64,000 nucleotides of DNA. Origin: CAZHTS01 sp964535315 (GTDB lineage: Bacteria > Chloroflexota > Anaerolineae > Anaerolineales > Anaerolineaceae). Positions 24,587-33,481 of the stretch are shown here, piece by piece; within the stretch, counting starts at the first letter, position 1, and every line of letters starts with the position of its first letter. Where the stretch lies: NCBI GenBank assembly GCA_964535315.1, contig CAZHTS010000020.1, positions 1-64,000 on the forward strand, in the 5' to 3' direction. The position numbers and the translations under genes were made by a program. A model generated the notes under the pieces. The model was not told the DNA's origin and ran no database searches. It saw nothing but the letters and a program-made list of their open reading frames with translations.

Positions 24587-25434
24587 TGGCCGGCGAAGGT
24601 TTGCCCGTGATCAGCGTGGTGACGCCTTCCTATAATCAGGCGCAATTCCTGGAGGCGGCGTTACGCAGCGTGCTCGACCAGGACTACCCGGCGCTTGAAT
24701 ACCTGGTGGTCGACGGCGGCTCGAACGATGGATCGCCGGAGATCATTCGCGGTTATGCCGCTCGCCTGGACTGGTGGGTGAGCGAGCCGGACGGCGGGCA
24801 GTCTGAGGCGATCAATAAGGGGCTGCGCCGGGCGCGCGGCGAGATATTGGCCTGGCTCAACTCGGACGACTGCTATCTGCCCGGCGCGCTCCAGCGTGTG
24901 GCGGAGTATTTCACCCTGCATCCCGAGGTGGACTGCCTGTACGGCGACTTGCAGGTAATGGATCCTTCGGGGCAGCTGCTCTTTACCCGTAAGTGCATTC
25001 CGTATGATTATTCCGTGGCTTTGTACAGCGGCTGCATGGTGCCGCAGCCGGCATTTTTCTTCCGCCGCCGGGTGTTGGAGCGGGTGGGGTATCTGGATGA
25101 AAGCCTGCACTATAGCATGGACGTGGATTTCTTCATTCGTATTGGCCGGGCAAGGCTGGTGATCCACGCCCTGCCGGTGGCGCTGGCAGGTTTCCGCCTG
25201 CAACCCGGCAGCAAGACGATCACCACGCAGCGTTTGCGCCTGGAAAAACAAACGCTGCTGGGGCGTTACCTGTACCCAGGAAAGACAATGAACGCCTGGC
25301 GCCGGCGCCGGCTCGCCGCACTCGACAGGCTGTATCGCCTCAAGATGTACCTCTGGCGCCTGGCACTGCGCGGCGACTGGCGTCTCTTTCAGGCCGCTTC
25401 CAGCCGTAAACGGATTGCCGGAGCGAAGCCATGA
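24583..25434 (+). CDS. GT2 family glycosyltransferase
   Basis: This 283-residue GT-A enzyme has SVVTPSYNQAQFLEAALRSVLDQDYP, the nucleotide-binding VVDGGSNDGS, the SEPDGGQSEAINKGL segment and LNSDD as the metal-binding DxD equivalent. MDVDFFIRI is the acceptor-side motif. It adds one sugar to the repeat unit. The start is ATG 24583 on the overlapping stop of the TPR gene; an in-frame ATG at 24568 is possible. Confidence 0.9.
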   Translation: MMAGEGLPVISVVTPSYNQAQFLEAALRSVLDQDYPALEYLVVDGGSNDGSPEIIRGYAARLDWWVSEPDGGQSEAINKGLRRARGEILAWLNSDDCYLPGALQRVAEYFTLHPEVDCLYGDLQVMDPSGQLLFTRKCIPYDYSVALYSGCMVPQPAFFFRRRVLERVGYLDESLHYSMDVDFFIRIGRARLVIHALPVALAGFRLQPGSKTITTQRLRLEKQTLLGRYLYPGKTMNAWRRRRLAALDRLYRLKMYLWRLALRGDWRLFQAASSRKRIAGAKP

Positions 25435-26474
25435 AGATTGTATATATCGGCGACTATCAGGGCCGGGCCGACGAGGGCATGCGCCATCTCTCGCGCACGA
25501 TCGCCGGGCGTATGGGCGAGCGCCACACGGTGATGATGCTGCACACCCGCCAGGCGTTGCTGCCGGGGGCGCTGGCGGCGGTGCGACGTTTTGCGCCGCA
25601 GGTGGTGCATTATATCCCCGGTCCGACGCTGCGCAGCCTGTTTTTGCTGCGCCTGTACCGGCTCTTTTTCCCGGCCTGCCGTACGCTGGTCTCGGCCACG
25701 CGCCCGTTTTTCGCCCCGCGCCAGTACGCCTGGCTGCCGTATTTCCGGCCGGATTGCGTGCTCACCCAGGACGAACGTTGGGCGCGATTGTTCCGTTCGG
25801 CCGGTATCGCTACCGTCGCTCTGCCCAACGGCGTGGATTTGCAGCGTTTTGCGCCGGCGACAGAGCGGGCGGCGCTGCGCGCCCGTTACGGCTGGGGACC
25901 ACAGGAGCGGGTGGCATTACACGTCGGCCACCTGCGCGCCAACCGTAACCTGGAAGTGCTGGCCGGATTGAGCCGCGTTCCGGGGCTGCGGGTGTGGGTG
26001 GTGGCGAGCACGGCGATGGCCACGGACGCCGCCCTGGCGCAAGAACTGCGGGCGTGCGGCTGCCGGGTGGACATTGGCTACGTGGCGGACATCCAGGAGG
26101 TGTACGCCTGCGCCGATGTGTACGTGTTTCCTACCCGGCCGGCAGCGGGGGACGCTTTGCCGCAGCGTTACGCTGAGGTGGGCGCCATCGATATGCCGCT
26201 TTCGGTGCTGGAGGCGCTGGCGAGCGGGTTGCCGGTGGTGAGCACCCGTTTTCCGGCGTTGGAACAGATGTTGCATCCGGATGGAACAGGCATTTATTGG
26301 TTCGACGGCAGCGCGGCGGACGCACAGCGCGGTGTGGCGGCGCTGGCCGATTGCCCGGCGGAGGATGCGCGCCGGCGGGTGGTGCACCTGGATTGGCCGC
26401 TGGTGCTGGAGCGGCTGGATGAAATTTACGGCCAATTGCTTAACGGTGCTGTATTGCAGGGAGTGCAGGGATGA
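25431..26474 (+). CDS. GT4 family glycosyltransferase
   Basis: A 347-residue GT-B glycosyltransferase. The N-terminal half has MKIVYIGDYQGRADEGMRHL, the linker ALPNGVDLQRF is the usual GT4 junction, and the donor-binding half has ALHVGHLRANRNLE, CADVYVFPTRP and the acidic DMPLSVLEALASGLPVVST motif. It is tied by ATGA overlaps to both neighbours. The transferred sugar is unknown. Confidence 0.9.
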   Translation: MKIVYIGDYQGRADEGMRHLSRTIAGRMGERHTVMMLHTRQALLPGALAAVRRFAPQVVHYIPGPTLRSLFLLRLYRLFFPACRTLVSATRPFFAPRQYAWLPYFRPDCVLTQDERWARLFRSAGIATVALPNGVDLQRFAPATERAALRARYGWGPQERVALHVGHLRANRNLEVLAGLSRVPGLRVWVVASTAMATDAALAQELRACGCRVDIGYVADIQEVYACADVYVFPTRPAAGDALPQRYAEVGAIDMPLSVLEALASGLPVVSTRFPALEQMLHPDGTGIYWFDGSAADAQRGVAALADCPAEDARRRVVHLDWPLVLERLDEIYGQLLNGAVLQGVQG

Positions 26475-27136
26475 AACTGGTGTACATGGTTGGCATCGAT
26501 GGCGCAGGAAAAACGACGGTCGCCCGCCGGCTGGTGGAGCAGATGCAGCAGCAGGGCGTGCGCGGGCGTTACTTCTATGCCCAACACGCCAGTGTGCTGC
26601 TCGCCCCGCTGCGCTGGCTGAACCGCAAAACCTTTATGCGCAAAACCGACGCCTACCAGGATTACGACAGTTACGCCAGCCGTAAGGCCGGCGCCAGCCA
26701 GAAGCACCCGTTACTGGCGCGCGGCTATGCGTTCGTGTGGCTGCTGGATTATTTCCTGTTCACCTATTCACGGCTCTGGTTGCAGGCGCTGGCCGCGCCG
26801 CACTGGTTGGTGGTAGATCGCTATTACCTGGACATTGTGGTCAATATCAGCCAGACGTTGGGCCTGGACGAAGCACGCATGCTGGCGCTGGCGCGCCAGG
26901 CCAGCCGTTTCTTCTTACGGCCGGCCGTGACCGTTTTTATCGATGTGTCCGAAGAAACCGCCATGCGGCGCAAAGACGATGTGCCGGACATCGCCTATCT
27001 CAAGGAACGGCGTGGGCGTTATCTGGCGTTGGAACGCCTGTCTGGCTTTGTGCGTCTGGACGGCGAACAGCCGCTGGAAGCGGTGTTGGCCGGGGCGCAG
27101 CGCTGCCTGGGGATGCGGCCGGGGGAGGCGCAATGA
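26471..27136 (+). CDS. Thymidylate-kinase-like P-loop kinase
   Basis: This 221-residue P-loop protein resembles dTMP kinases: the Walker A is GIDGAGKTT (8-16), a VVDRYYLDI segment takes the place of the DRY/DRF motif, and FIDVSEETAMRRK resembles the lid-side motif. Its place inside a glycosyltransferase operon, with ATGA overlaps at both ends, makes housekeeping dTTP synthesis unlikely. Related proteins in capsule clusters may phosphorylate sugar or lipid intermediates, but the substrate here is not known. Confidence 0.75.
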   Translation: MKLVYMVGIDGAGKTTVARRLVEQMQQQGVRGRYFYAQHASVLLAPLRWLNRKTFMRKTDAYQDYDSYASRKAGASQKHPLLARGYAFVWLLDYFLFTYSRLWLQALAAPHWLVVDRYYLDIVVNISQTLGLDEARMLALARQASRFFLRPAVTVFIDVSEETAMRRKDDVPDIAYLKERRGRYLALERLSGFVRLDGEQPLEAVLAGAQRCLGMRPGEAQ

Positions 27137-28278
27137 AGCGCATCCTGTACGTTCAGGCCAACAACAAAGAGGTGGGCGGTTCGGATTACTGCCTGCTCAA
27201 GATGGCGTGCGAGGTCAGCCGGCGGGGGTATGAGGTGCGGGTGGTGTTACGCAGCCCGACCTATCTGCTCGATCTGTACCGTCAGGCGGGGGTTGAGGTG
27301 CAGATTGCGCCCATTCTGCGTTTCCGCAAAACGCGTTCTCCGCTGCGCCTGGCGGGCTATTTCTTTCAGACCATTGCTTCGGCGGCCTGGCTGTATCGTT
27401 TCATCCGGCGCGAGCGGATCGATCTGGTGCACAGCAACGAACTGCTCGACTGGTACGCCAATCTGGCGGCGCGTCTGGCGGGCGTTCCCTCTTGCCAGCA
27501 CGTGCGCTGGATCATTCCGCCGGGCCTGGTGCAGGGCGGGATGGTGGCGGCCTCGCTGCGCTTCAGCGACCGGATTGTGTGCGTTTCGCAGGCGGTGCAG
27601 GAGCAGATGTACCCGCACCAGACCCCGCCGCGGGTGCAGGTGATGTATGACTGGCTCGATTTGCAGGCGGCGGGACACACCGGCGGCGACTCCAGCCTGC
27701 GGGCCGAATTGGGGTTGGCGGAGAGCGTTCCGCTGGTGACCTGTGTCGGCCGGGTGGAGCCGTGGAAGGGGCAGCACGTCTTTCTCCAGGCGGCCGGGCA
27801 GGTGGCGGCGCAGCGGACGGATGCGCATTTCCTCGTGGTGGGCGCGCCGACGACCGACAAGGAGGACTACCTGGCGGAACTGCGGGCCGGCGTGCAGACC
27901 GCGGCCTGGGGGGCGCGCGTGCACTTTTTGGGGCAGCGTACCGATATGGCCCGCATCATGGGGCAGTCGACCGTGGTGGCGCATACTTCGATTACCCCCG
28001 AGCCGTTTGGGTTGGTGGTGATGGAGGCCATGTCGTGCGCTACGGTGGTGGTGGGCGCCAACGCCGGCGGGGTGGTGGAGCAGATTGTGCCGGGCGAGAA
28101 CGGTTATCTGTACCCGCCGGGCGACGCCTGCGCCCTGGCCGGGTATATCTTGCAGGTGCTGGACGACCCACGGCGTGGTGAAATGGGGCAGCGCGCCCGG
28201 GCGTACGTGACTGCCAAATTTGAAAAAGAGAAAAACATTGCTTGCTTGTTGAAAATCTACCAGGAACTCTTACACTAG
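27133..28278 (+). CDS. GT4 family glycosyltransferase
   Basis: A 381-residue GT-B enzyme with an N-terminal KEVGGSDYCLLKMACEVSRRGYEV acceptor domain. The second domain has VTCVGRVEPWKGQHVFLQAA and the donor-site EPFGLVVMEAMSCATVVVGANAGGV, where the E-x7-E pattern is intact. It overlaps the kinase-like gene by ATGA. It adds one residue to the repeat unit. Confidence 0.92.
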   Translation: MKRILYVQANNKEVGGSDYCLLKMACEVSRRGYEVRVVLRSPTYLLDLYRQAGVEVQIAPILRFRKTRSPLRLAGYFFQTIASAAWLYRFIRRERIDLVHSNELLDWYANLAARLAGVPSCQHVRWIIPPGLVQGGMVAASLRFSDRIVCVSQAVQEQMYPHQTPPRVQVMYDWLDLQAAGHTGGDSSLRAELGLAESVPLVTCVGRVEPWKGQHVFLQAAGQVAAQRTDAHFLVVGAPTTDKEDYLAELRAGVQTAAWGARVHFLGQRTDMARIMGQSTVVAHTSITPEPFGLVVMEAMSCATVVVGANAGGVVEQIVPGENGYLYPPGDACALAGYILQVLDDPRRGEMGQRARAYVTAKFEKEKNIACLLKIYQELLH

Positions 28279-28287
28279 AAGGTGAAG

Positions 28288-29355
28288 ATGAAAAAGATTC
28301 TGCAGTTGATCGGTTCGCCTTTTGCCCCCCAGGCCGAAGGGCCGGCGGTGGACGATGAAACCTTGTTGGCGATCTACGACGAAGCCTTTGTCGACCGTGT
28401 GGCCCTCCTGTACCTGGAAAAGTATCGCCGTCCGGGCTGGGCGCCGGAACTGGAACAAAAATATCGTTATCTGGAAGAACGGCGGCTGATGACGCTGTCG
28501 GTGATTTCGACGCTGGCAGAGCACCTGGACACGTTGTGCCCTGAGAATTACCTGGTGTTCAAGTCGGTCAAGCCTTACCCGGCCACACCCAACGATACCG
28601 ACGTGCTCTTTTTGGGAAACCGCAAACAATACCGGCAGGTCTACCAGCAGTTGCTGGCGGCCGGCTATGTTTTTCACGAGTGGGCGCCGCAGCAGAAGAC
28701 GGTCTACGATCCGCGCGGTGCGGGAAAGATTGGCAAGGGTAAGAAAGGGGGCACCTATTACATCGATCTGTACGAGGAGGTGTCGACCGATTATTTTGCC
28801 TACCTGGATAAGCGCGCCCTGCGCCCTTACATCGTGCAGCGTGAGATCAACGGCGTGGTCGTGCCGCTGCTGCGCCCGGAGCCCGAACTGGCGATTGTAT
28901 TATTCCACAACGTTTTCCCCGAACGCACCTACCAGCTCGAACATTTCTATTTGCCGTTGTACACCTTTGCCCAACCGGATTTCGACCTGGATGTGTTTAT
29001 TGAGTTTTGCGAACGCAACCACCTGTGGCGGGCGGTGCGCGCCAACCTGAGCCTGGTGGCGGCGCTGCATGAGTTTGAATTTGGCAACGTGCCCGAACCG
29101 GTGGCGGCGGTGCTGGCGCGCTGGGGCGAGGACGTCGTCGAAAAACAGCGCTACCAGCGCGGCGAACTCAAGACGCCCTATCTGTTTTCGCCGCGTCTGT
29201 TCTGGCAGGCGTTCAGCGGCAAACTGGTGGAGTGGTATTCATTGCGTACGGCGTTGTGGCAACTGGTCAACATGCTCAACCCGCACTTTCTGATGGACGT
29301 GATTGGCGCCCTGCGCTTGCGCTTGGGGCCTAAATCGCCGTACAATCTAGAGTAA
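28288..29355 (+). CDS. Nucleotidyltransferase-fold protein (NTP_transf_5-like, putative)
   Basis: This 355-residue soluble protein has PNDTDVLFLG (about residues 98-107), which resembles the D-x-D strand of nucleotidyltransferase-fold proteins found in polysaccharide clusters, and GGTYYIDLYEEV, where a third acidic residue could sit. Both are preceded by the lysine-rich GKIGKGKKGG loop. Function is not established; it might transfer a nucleotidyl or phospho group to a glycan or partner protein. ATG 28288 is chosen (AAGG upstream); a GTG at 28282 is also possible. Confidence 0.5.
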   Translation: MKKILQLIGSPFAPQAEGPAVDDETLLAIYDEAFVDRVALLYLEKYRRPGWAPELEQKYRYLEERRLMTLSVISTLAEHLDTLCPENYLVFKSVKPYPATPNDTDVLFLGNRKQYRQVYQQLLAAGYVFHEWAPQQKTVYDPRGAGKIGKGKKGGTYYIDLYEEVSTDYFAYLDKRALRPYIVQREINGVVVPLLRPEPELAIVLFHNVFPERTYQLEHFYLPLYTFAQPDFDLDVFIEFCERNHLWRAVRANLSLVAALHEFEFGNVPEPVAAVLARWGEDVVEKQRYQRGELKTPYLFSPRLFWQAFSGKLVEWYSLRTALWQLVNMLNPHFLMDVIGALRLRLGPKSPYNLE

Positions 29356-29380
29356 AACAGTCTTATTTGGAGATGGCGCT

Positions 29381-30574
29381 TTGCGTGTCCTGATTCACGA
29401 TTACGGTGGTTACGCCTTCAGCCTGCAATTGGCCCGCCAGCTTGCCCGGCGAGGTTTCCGCGTGCATTATGTCTACAGCGAATCGACGCAGAAGGTGAAA
29501 CGCGGCGATTTTTCCGGGGCGAGCGTCGTCCCGGGCCTGTCCGTGCAGGGGGTGACCCTGGCGCAGCCGTTCCGCAAGTACAACCTGCTGCAACGCCGCG
29601 TGCAGGAAAGCGAGCACGGCCGGCTGCTGGCCGAGGAGATTCGTTCTTTTCACCCTGAGGTGGTGCTTTCGGCCAATACGCCGTTGGACGCCCAGCGCCT
29701 GGCCTTGAGCGCCAGCCGGCAGGTCGGGGCGCGGTTTGTCTTCTGGTTTCAGGACGCCATTGGCCTGGCGACCGACAAAATTTTACGCCGCCGTATTCCG
29801 CTGTTCGGCGGGCTGGTGGGGCGTTATTATCAGCGCATGGAACGCGACCTGGTGCGCCAGAGCGATGCGGTCATCCTGATCAGCGAAGATTTTTACCCGT
29901 TGATGGATGCCTGGGGCGTCGCCCGGCAAAAGCTGCGTCTGGTGCCGAACTGGGCGCCGTACGAGGAGATCAGCCCACAGCCCAAAGATAACCCCTGGGC
30001 GCAGGCGCAGGGATTGGATGGGGCGTTCTGTTTTCTTTACGCCGGCATTCTGGGTTGGAAACACAACCCGGAACGTTTGCTCGAACTGGCGCAGACCTGG
30101 CGCCAAGCGGAAGACCGGGTGCGGGTGGTGGTGGTCTCGGAAGGCCCGGGCGCCGATTGGCTGGCGCAGCAGCGCCAGGTGCAGGGGTTGGACAACCTCC
30201 TGGTGTTGCCTTTCCAACCCCAGGCTGACTTTGCCAACGTGTTGGCGGCGGCGGACGTGCTCGTTTCGGTGTTAGGCCAGGACGCCGGAGTGTATTCGGT
30301 ACCCTCGAAGGTGCTTTCGTATCTGTGCGCTGCCCGGCCGCTGCTGTTGGCGATCGAGGCGCACAATGCGGCGGCGCGGCTGGTGAGCGAGGCGCAGGCC
30401 GGGCTGGTCGTTCCGCCTTACGACCGCCAGGCCTGGTTGCAGGCTGCCCGGCAGTTATATGAAGATGCTGCGCTGCGTCGTTTGTTGGCGGATGGCGCAC
30501 AGGCCTGCGCCCGCCGTTGTTTTGACATTGACCGGATCACCGCTACCTTTGAGGCGGTCATCGTTGGTGAGTGA
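29381..30574 (+). CDS. GT4 family glycosyltransferase (WbuB-like)
   Basis: A 397-residue GT-B enzyme beginning MRVLIHDYGGYAFSLQLARQLARRGF, like WbuB/fucosaminyltransferase-type GT4 enzymes. The linker is LRLVPNWAPYEE. The donor domain has LYAGILGWKHNPERLLELA and VPSKVLSYLCAARPLLLAIE, where Glu360-like acids bind the nucleotide sugar. The start is TTG 29381 with GGAG at 29369-29372; the nearby ATG at 29373 is out of frame. An amino sugar donor would fit the DegT/GNAT genes, but that is inference. Confidence 0.9.
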   Translation: MRVLIHDYGGYAFSLQLARQLARRGFRVHYVYSESTQKVKRGDFSGASVVPGLSVQGVTLAQPFRKYNLLQRRVQESEHGRLLAEEIRSFHPEVVLSANTPLDAQRLALSASRQVGARFVFWFQDAIGLATDKILRRRIPLFGGLVGRYYQRMERDLVRQSDAVILISEDFYPLMDAWGVARQKLRLVPNWAPYEEISPQPKDNPWAQAQGLDGAFCFLYAGILGWKHNPERLLELAQTWRQAEDRVRVVVVSEGPGADWLAQQRQVQGLDNLLVLPFQPQADFANVLAAADVLVSVLGQDAGVYSVPSKVLSYLCAARPLLLAIEAHNAAARLVSEAQAGLVVPPYDRQAWLQAARQLYEDAALRRLLADGAQACARRCFDIDRITATFEAVIVGE

Positions 30575-30609
30575 AGTTTGTCCTGTTTTATTGTTTTGAG
30601 GAGGTTGAG

Positions 30610-32103
30610 ATGCAATCTGTATTAGAAGCTCCTCCTACCCTGGAGACCGTACGCGAGAAGACGCCCAATCAGGTTTTGGGCCGCGTGGGTTTCTTGTGGC
30701 AGCACAGCCGGTGGTGGATGACGATCCTGTTGGCTTCGTCTGATCTGCTTGGGCTGTTGCTGTCCGGCTACCTGGCTGTGCAGTTGCGCCTGTTGTTGGG
30801 TAACGGGTTTAACAACCCGCAGCCGTATTACGATATGGCGCCGTTGATGCTGGCTTTTCTGGTGGCGTACGCCGTCGGGAACCTGTATCCCGGCATTGGT
30901 CTCAACCCGGTTGAGGAATTGCGGCGCCTGAGCATTTCTACCAGCGCCATCTTTCTGGTCTTTGCCACCGCCATGTTCTGGGCCAAAAGCGCCGAAGAAT
31001 TCTCCCGTTTGTTATTCTCGTTTTGTTGGATGCTGGCACTGGTGATTTTGCCGTTTGGGCGTTGGTTGATTCGCAAACTGGCCATCCGGTTGAAGCTGTG
31101 GGGCGAACCGGTAGCGTTGGTCGGTTTTGGGGTGCGCGGTAAAAAGCTGCTCGAGTATCTGCGCACCAACCCGCAGTTGGGTTTCATGCCGGTGGTGGTG
31201 GTCGGTGACTACACCCCGGAAGAAGTGGATTTATACGGCATCCCCAAGCTGCGCGGCGAGCGTGTTCTGGAGGATCAGGAGGTGTTCATCCGCGCCGAAC
31301 TGTCTACCGCCATTCTGGTTCCGCCTGAGGTGCCCGAAGTGTTCCGCAACGCCCTGATCGACGAACGCCGTTTTGGCCTGCGCCGGCTGATCCTCATTTC
31401 CAATCAGAACTGGATCGGCGGGGCGGCGGTGGTGTCGCACGACCTGCAGGGAATCCTGGGGCTGGAGGTGCAGCGCAACCTGCTCAACTCGGGCGAGCGT
31501 TTTGTCAAACGCAGCATGGAATTGCTGATCATTGCCCTGGGCAGCGTGGTGGCTTTGCCGGTGTTCCTGGTGTGCGCCCTGCTGGTGCATCTCGACTCGC
31601 GGGGTGGCATTTTCTACGGGCACAAACGCGTCGGGTCGGGGGGCAAAGAACTCAAGGTATGGAAGTTCCGCACCATGGTGACCAATGCCGACCAGGTTTT
31701 GCAGGAATACCTGCGCCACAACCCGGACAAACAGGCGGAGTGGGACGCCAGCCGTAAACTGCGTGACGACCCGCGCGTCACCCGCGTCGGGCGATTGTTG
31801 CGCAAGACCAGCCTGGACGAACTGCCGCAGTTGTGGAACGTGCTCAAGGGCGAGATGAGCCTGGTGGGGCCTCGCCCGATCGTGCGCGACGAGATGAATT
31901 ATTATCGCAGTAGTTTTGCGTTGTATTCGCAGGTGGCGCCGGGCATCACCGGGTTGTGGCAGGTTTCGGGGCGCAGTGATACGTCGTACGAGGAGCGCAT
32001 TCGCCTGGACGATTACTACATCCGCCACTGGTCGATCTGGATGGATATCTACATCCTGGCGCGTACCGTGCTGGTGGTGCTCAAGCGCACCGGCGCCTAT
32101 TAA
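30610..32103 (+). CDS. Undecaprenyl-phosphate hexose phosphotransferase (WbaP/WcaJ-like, initiating enzyme)
   Basis: This 497-residue polyisoprenyl-phosphate hexose-1-phosphate transferase starts repeat-unit synthesis by placing a sugar phosphate on undecaprenyl phosphate. It has four N-terminal helices, a Rossmann-like CoA-binding middle domain (VALVGFGVRGKKLLEYL), a further hydrophobic segment and the C-terminal PF02397 domain. The latter contains WKFRTM, DDPRVTRVGR, the catalytic Asp-Glu dyad in SLDELPQLWN, LVGPRP and GITGLWQVSGRS. The start is ATG 30610 because GAGGAGG at 30598-30604 fits; the GTG at 30571 would overlap the previous gene. Full-length WbaP-type. Confidence 0.93.
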   Translation: MQSVLEAPPTLETVREKTPNQVLGRVGFLWQHSRWWMTILLASSDLLGLLLSGYLAVQLRLLLGNGFNNPQPYYDMAPLMLAFLVAYAVGNLYPGIGLNPVEELRRLSISTSAIFLVFATAMFWAKSAEEFSRLLFSFCWMLALVILPFGRWLIRKLAIRLKLWGEPVALVGFGVRGKKLLEYLRTNPQLGFMPVVVVGDYTPEEVDLYGIPKLRGERVLEDQEVFIRAELSTAILVPPEVPEVFRNALIDERRFGLRRLILISNQNWIGGAAVVSHDLQGILGLEVQRNLLNSGERFVKRSMELLIIALGSVVALPVFLVCALLVHLDSRGGIFYGHKRVGSGGKELKVWKFRTMVTNADQVLQEYLRHNPDKQAEWDASRKLRDDPRVTRVGRLLRKTSLDELPQLWNVLKGEMSLVGPRPIVRDEMNYYRSSFALYSQVAPGITGLWQVSGRSDTSYEERIRLDDYYIRHWSIWMDIYILARTVLVVLKRTGAY

Positions 32104-32119
32104 ACAGGATTGGCCCGCT

Positions 32120-32398
32120 GTGTTTTCCTGGAATGAAGGGATTGGGACGCTGTTGTGGGTGGCGGCGCTGGCGCTGGCTGTGGCCCGCCTGGGTTGGGGA
32201 TACTGGTCGGCGCGGGCGCACGGCGTGTCGTTGCGACAGGTGATCGATGGACGGCTGCTGAATGGGGCAGCGGCCGTCTTTTGCCTGGGGGCCGGCCTCA
32301 GCCTGGGCGGGGTCTGGGTGCTGTTCTGGGGCAGTGTGGCGCTGCTCTTTGTGCTGCTTGTTGTGATCTGGCCGCATGGCGCCGCCCCAGGTGGTTAA
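32120..32398 (+). CDS. Small three-helix membrane protein
   Basis: This 92-residue hydrophobic protein (about three helices: GIGTLLWVAALALAVARLGW, GAAAVFCLGAGLSLGG and WVLFWGSVALLFVLLVVIW) starts at GTG 32120, 16 bp after the WbaP-like gene, with CAGGAT upstream. I do not recognise a family. A role with the initiating transferase is only suggested by position. A GC-rich hairpin follows it. Confidence 0.55.
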   Translation: MFSWNEGIGTLLWVAALALAVARLGWGYWSARAHGVSLRQVIDGRLLNGAAAVFCLGAGLSLGGVWVLFWGSVALLFVLLVVIWPHGAAPGG

Positions 32399-32405
32399 CA
32401 GTTAT

Positions 32406-32426
32406 GGGCGGCGCAGCGCGCCGCCC
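32406..32426. terminator. GC-rich hairpin between convergent genes
   Basis: GGGCGGCGC (32406-32414), loop AGC and GCGCCGCCC (32418-32426) form a perfect 9-bp stem between the plus-strand small membrane protein and the minus-strand surface protein. No T-run follows on either strand, so it may stop transcription only weakly or act as a 3' stabiliser. Confidence 0.45.
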
Positions 32427-32450
32427 AAACATAAAGGGGGGTATGGGGCG

Positions 32451-33323
32451 TTATTTACCTACAGTTGCTCTTAAGATCATGACCACGCTGACGCCAAGAA
32501 TAACCAGCACCAGCATAGCGATGCCTCCAAAAATAAGGGCCGAGGGCAATATCCCTGGCAAAGCGACGCTGCGCGTCGGGGTCGGGATTGGTGTTTCTTC
32601 GATTTGTGGTTGTGATGGTGGCTGCTGTGGCTCGACGATGATGTCAGCCGCAGTCGGGGTGGTCTGCGGAGTCTGGGCGATGATGGCTGGGACAGTCTGG
32701 TATTCGCTGGCGTGTACGCAGAAGATGACGAAGGTGGTCAAATGATCGACCGAAGCCGTCAGATGGTTGTTGAGCGTGTCTACCTGGGTGTCCACCAGCG
32801 TCCATACGCCGTTCAGCAGGGTGTACAGTTTGAGGTTGGGTTCCTCGGCTTCCGGGATGTCTTCGGCGCTATATTGAATGGTAAAGGTCAGCGGTGGGTT
32901 GAAGGCGGTGATTGGGTTCCCGTTGACGTCGGTAATCAGAATGGTGAAGGGTTGGCCGAAGACCTCGAACAGCGTGCCGTCCACCTGGGGCAGCGGCTCG
33001 GTCACGTCCTGGACACGGATGTAACGGTCATTGCTGGTGGCCGGGAGGTTGACGACCAGGTGGATGGATGGGTTGTTGGGCAGCACGATGGTAATCCTGC
33101 TGGCCGACCAGGCGGGGATGTAGACGGCATTGCCAACCGGGACCGGGGTGGCGGTTGGGGCGCCGATGGGGGTGGGGGTGAGCGGGGTAATGTATACGAC
33201 CGGGATGGCGGTAGGGATGGTTTGATACTCCGTTCCGGCCTGGCCGGTTGTCATGGGGGCGGCAAGCAAGATGAGGGCGAGGATGATAAAAAGTGCTGCG
33301 ATACGAAAGATAGTTTGTTTCAT
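32451..33323 (-). CDS. Secreted, C-terminally anchored surface protein of unknown function
   Basis: This 290-residue protein has a signal peptide (MKQTIFRIAALFIILALILLA), a short Pro/Thr-rich stretch, a beta-sandwich region (about 65-205) and a Pro/Thr/Gln-rich linker. A C-terminal transmembrane helix (LIFGGIAMLVLVILGVSVVMI) ends it. The segment LKLYTLLNGVWTLVDT...ASVDHLTTFVIF resembles repeated domains in surface proteins that carry a VDHxTTF motif. AGGAG lies 6 nt before ATG 33323. It is the only minus-strand gene inside the exopolysaccharide locus and splits it into two transcription units. Confidence 0.7.
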   Translation of the reverse strand: MKQTIFRIAALFIILALILLAAPMTTGQAGTEYQTIPTAIPVVYITPLTPTPIGAPTATPVPVGNAVYIPAWSASRITIVLPNNPSIHLVVNLPATSNDRYIRVQDVTEPLPQVDGTLFEVFGQPFTILITDVNGNPITAFNPPLTFTIQYSAEDIPEAEEPNLKLYTLLNGVWTLVDTQVDTLNNHLTASVDHLTTFVIFCVHASEYQTVPAIIAQTPQTTPTAADIIVEPQQPPSQPQIEETPIPTPTRSVALPGILPSALIFGGIAMLVLVILGVSVVMILRATVGK

Positions 33324-33416
33324 GATTTACTCCTGAGCCCCTCCGCTGCGGCCGGACTGTACGAATTTGAAAACCCGTCCGTTCCCTGGCCGCCGCTTTT
33401 GCGGTTCTCCAGTATC

Positions 33417-33425
33417 ATTATAGCA
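33417..33425 (-). promoter_or_regulatory. Extended -10 promoter of the surface protein gene
   Basis: On the minus strand TGCTATAAT, a perfect extended -10, lies about 95 bp before the start codon. No -35 is evident. It is in the divergent region shared with the DUF4012 gene. Confidence 0.6.
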
Positions 33426-33481
33426 AAGATAAACCAGACTGCTTCCCTCGAATTTGACGCCTATCGAAAGCGTAATTTGAT

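Noticed and set aside
26471..27136. Housekeeping thymidylate kinase (tmk)
   Set aside because: P-loop and fold fit, but the motifs after Walker A deviate and the gene is translationally coupled to glycosyltransferases, so only a tmk-like call is made.
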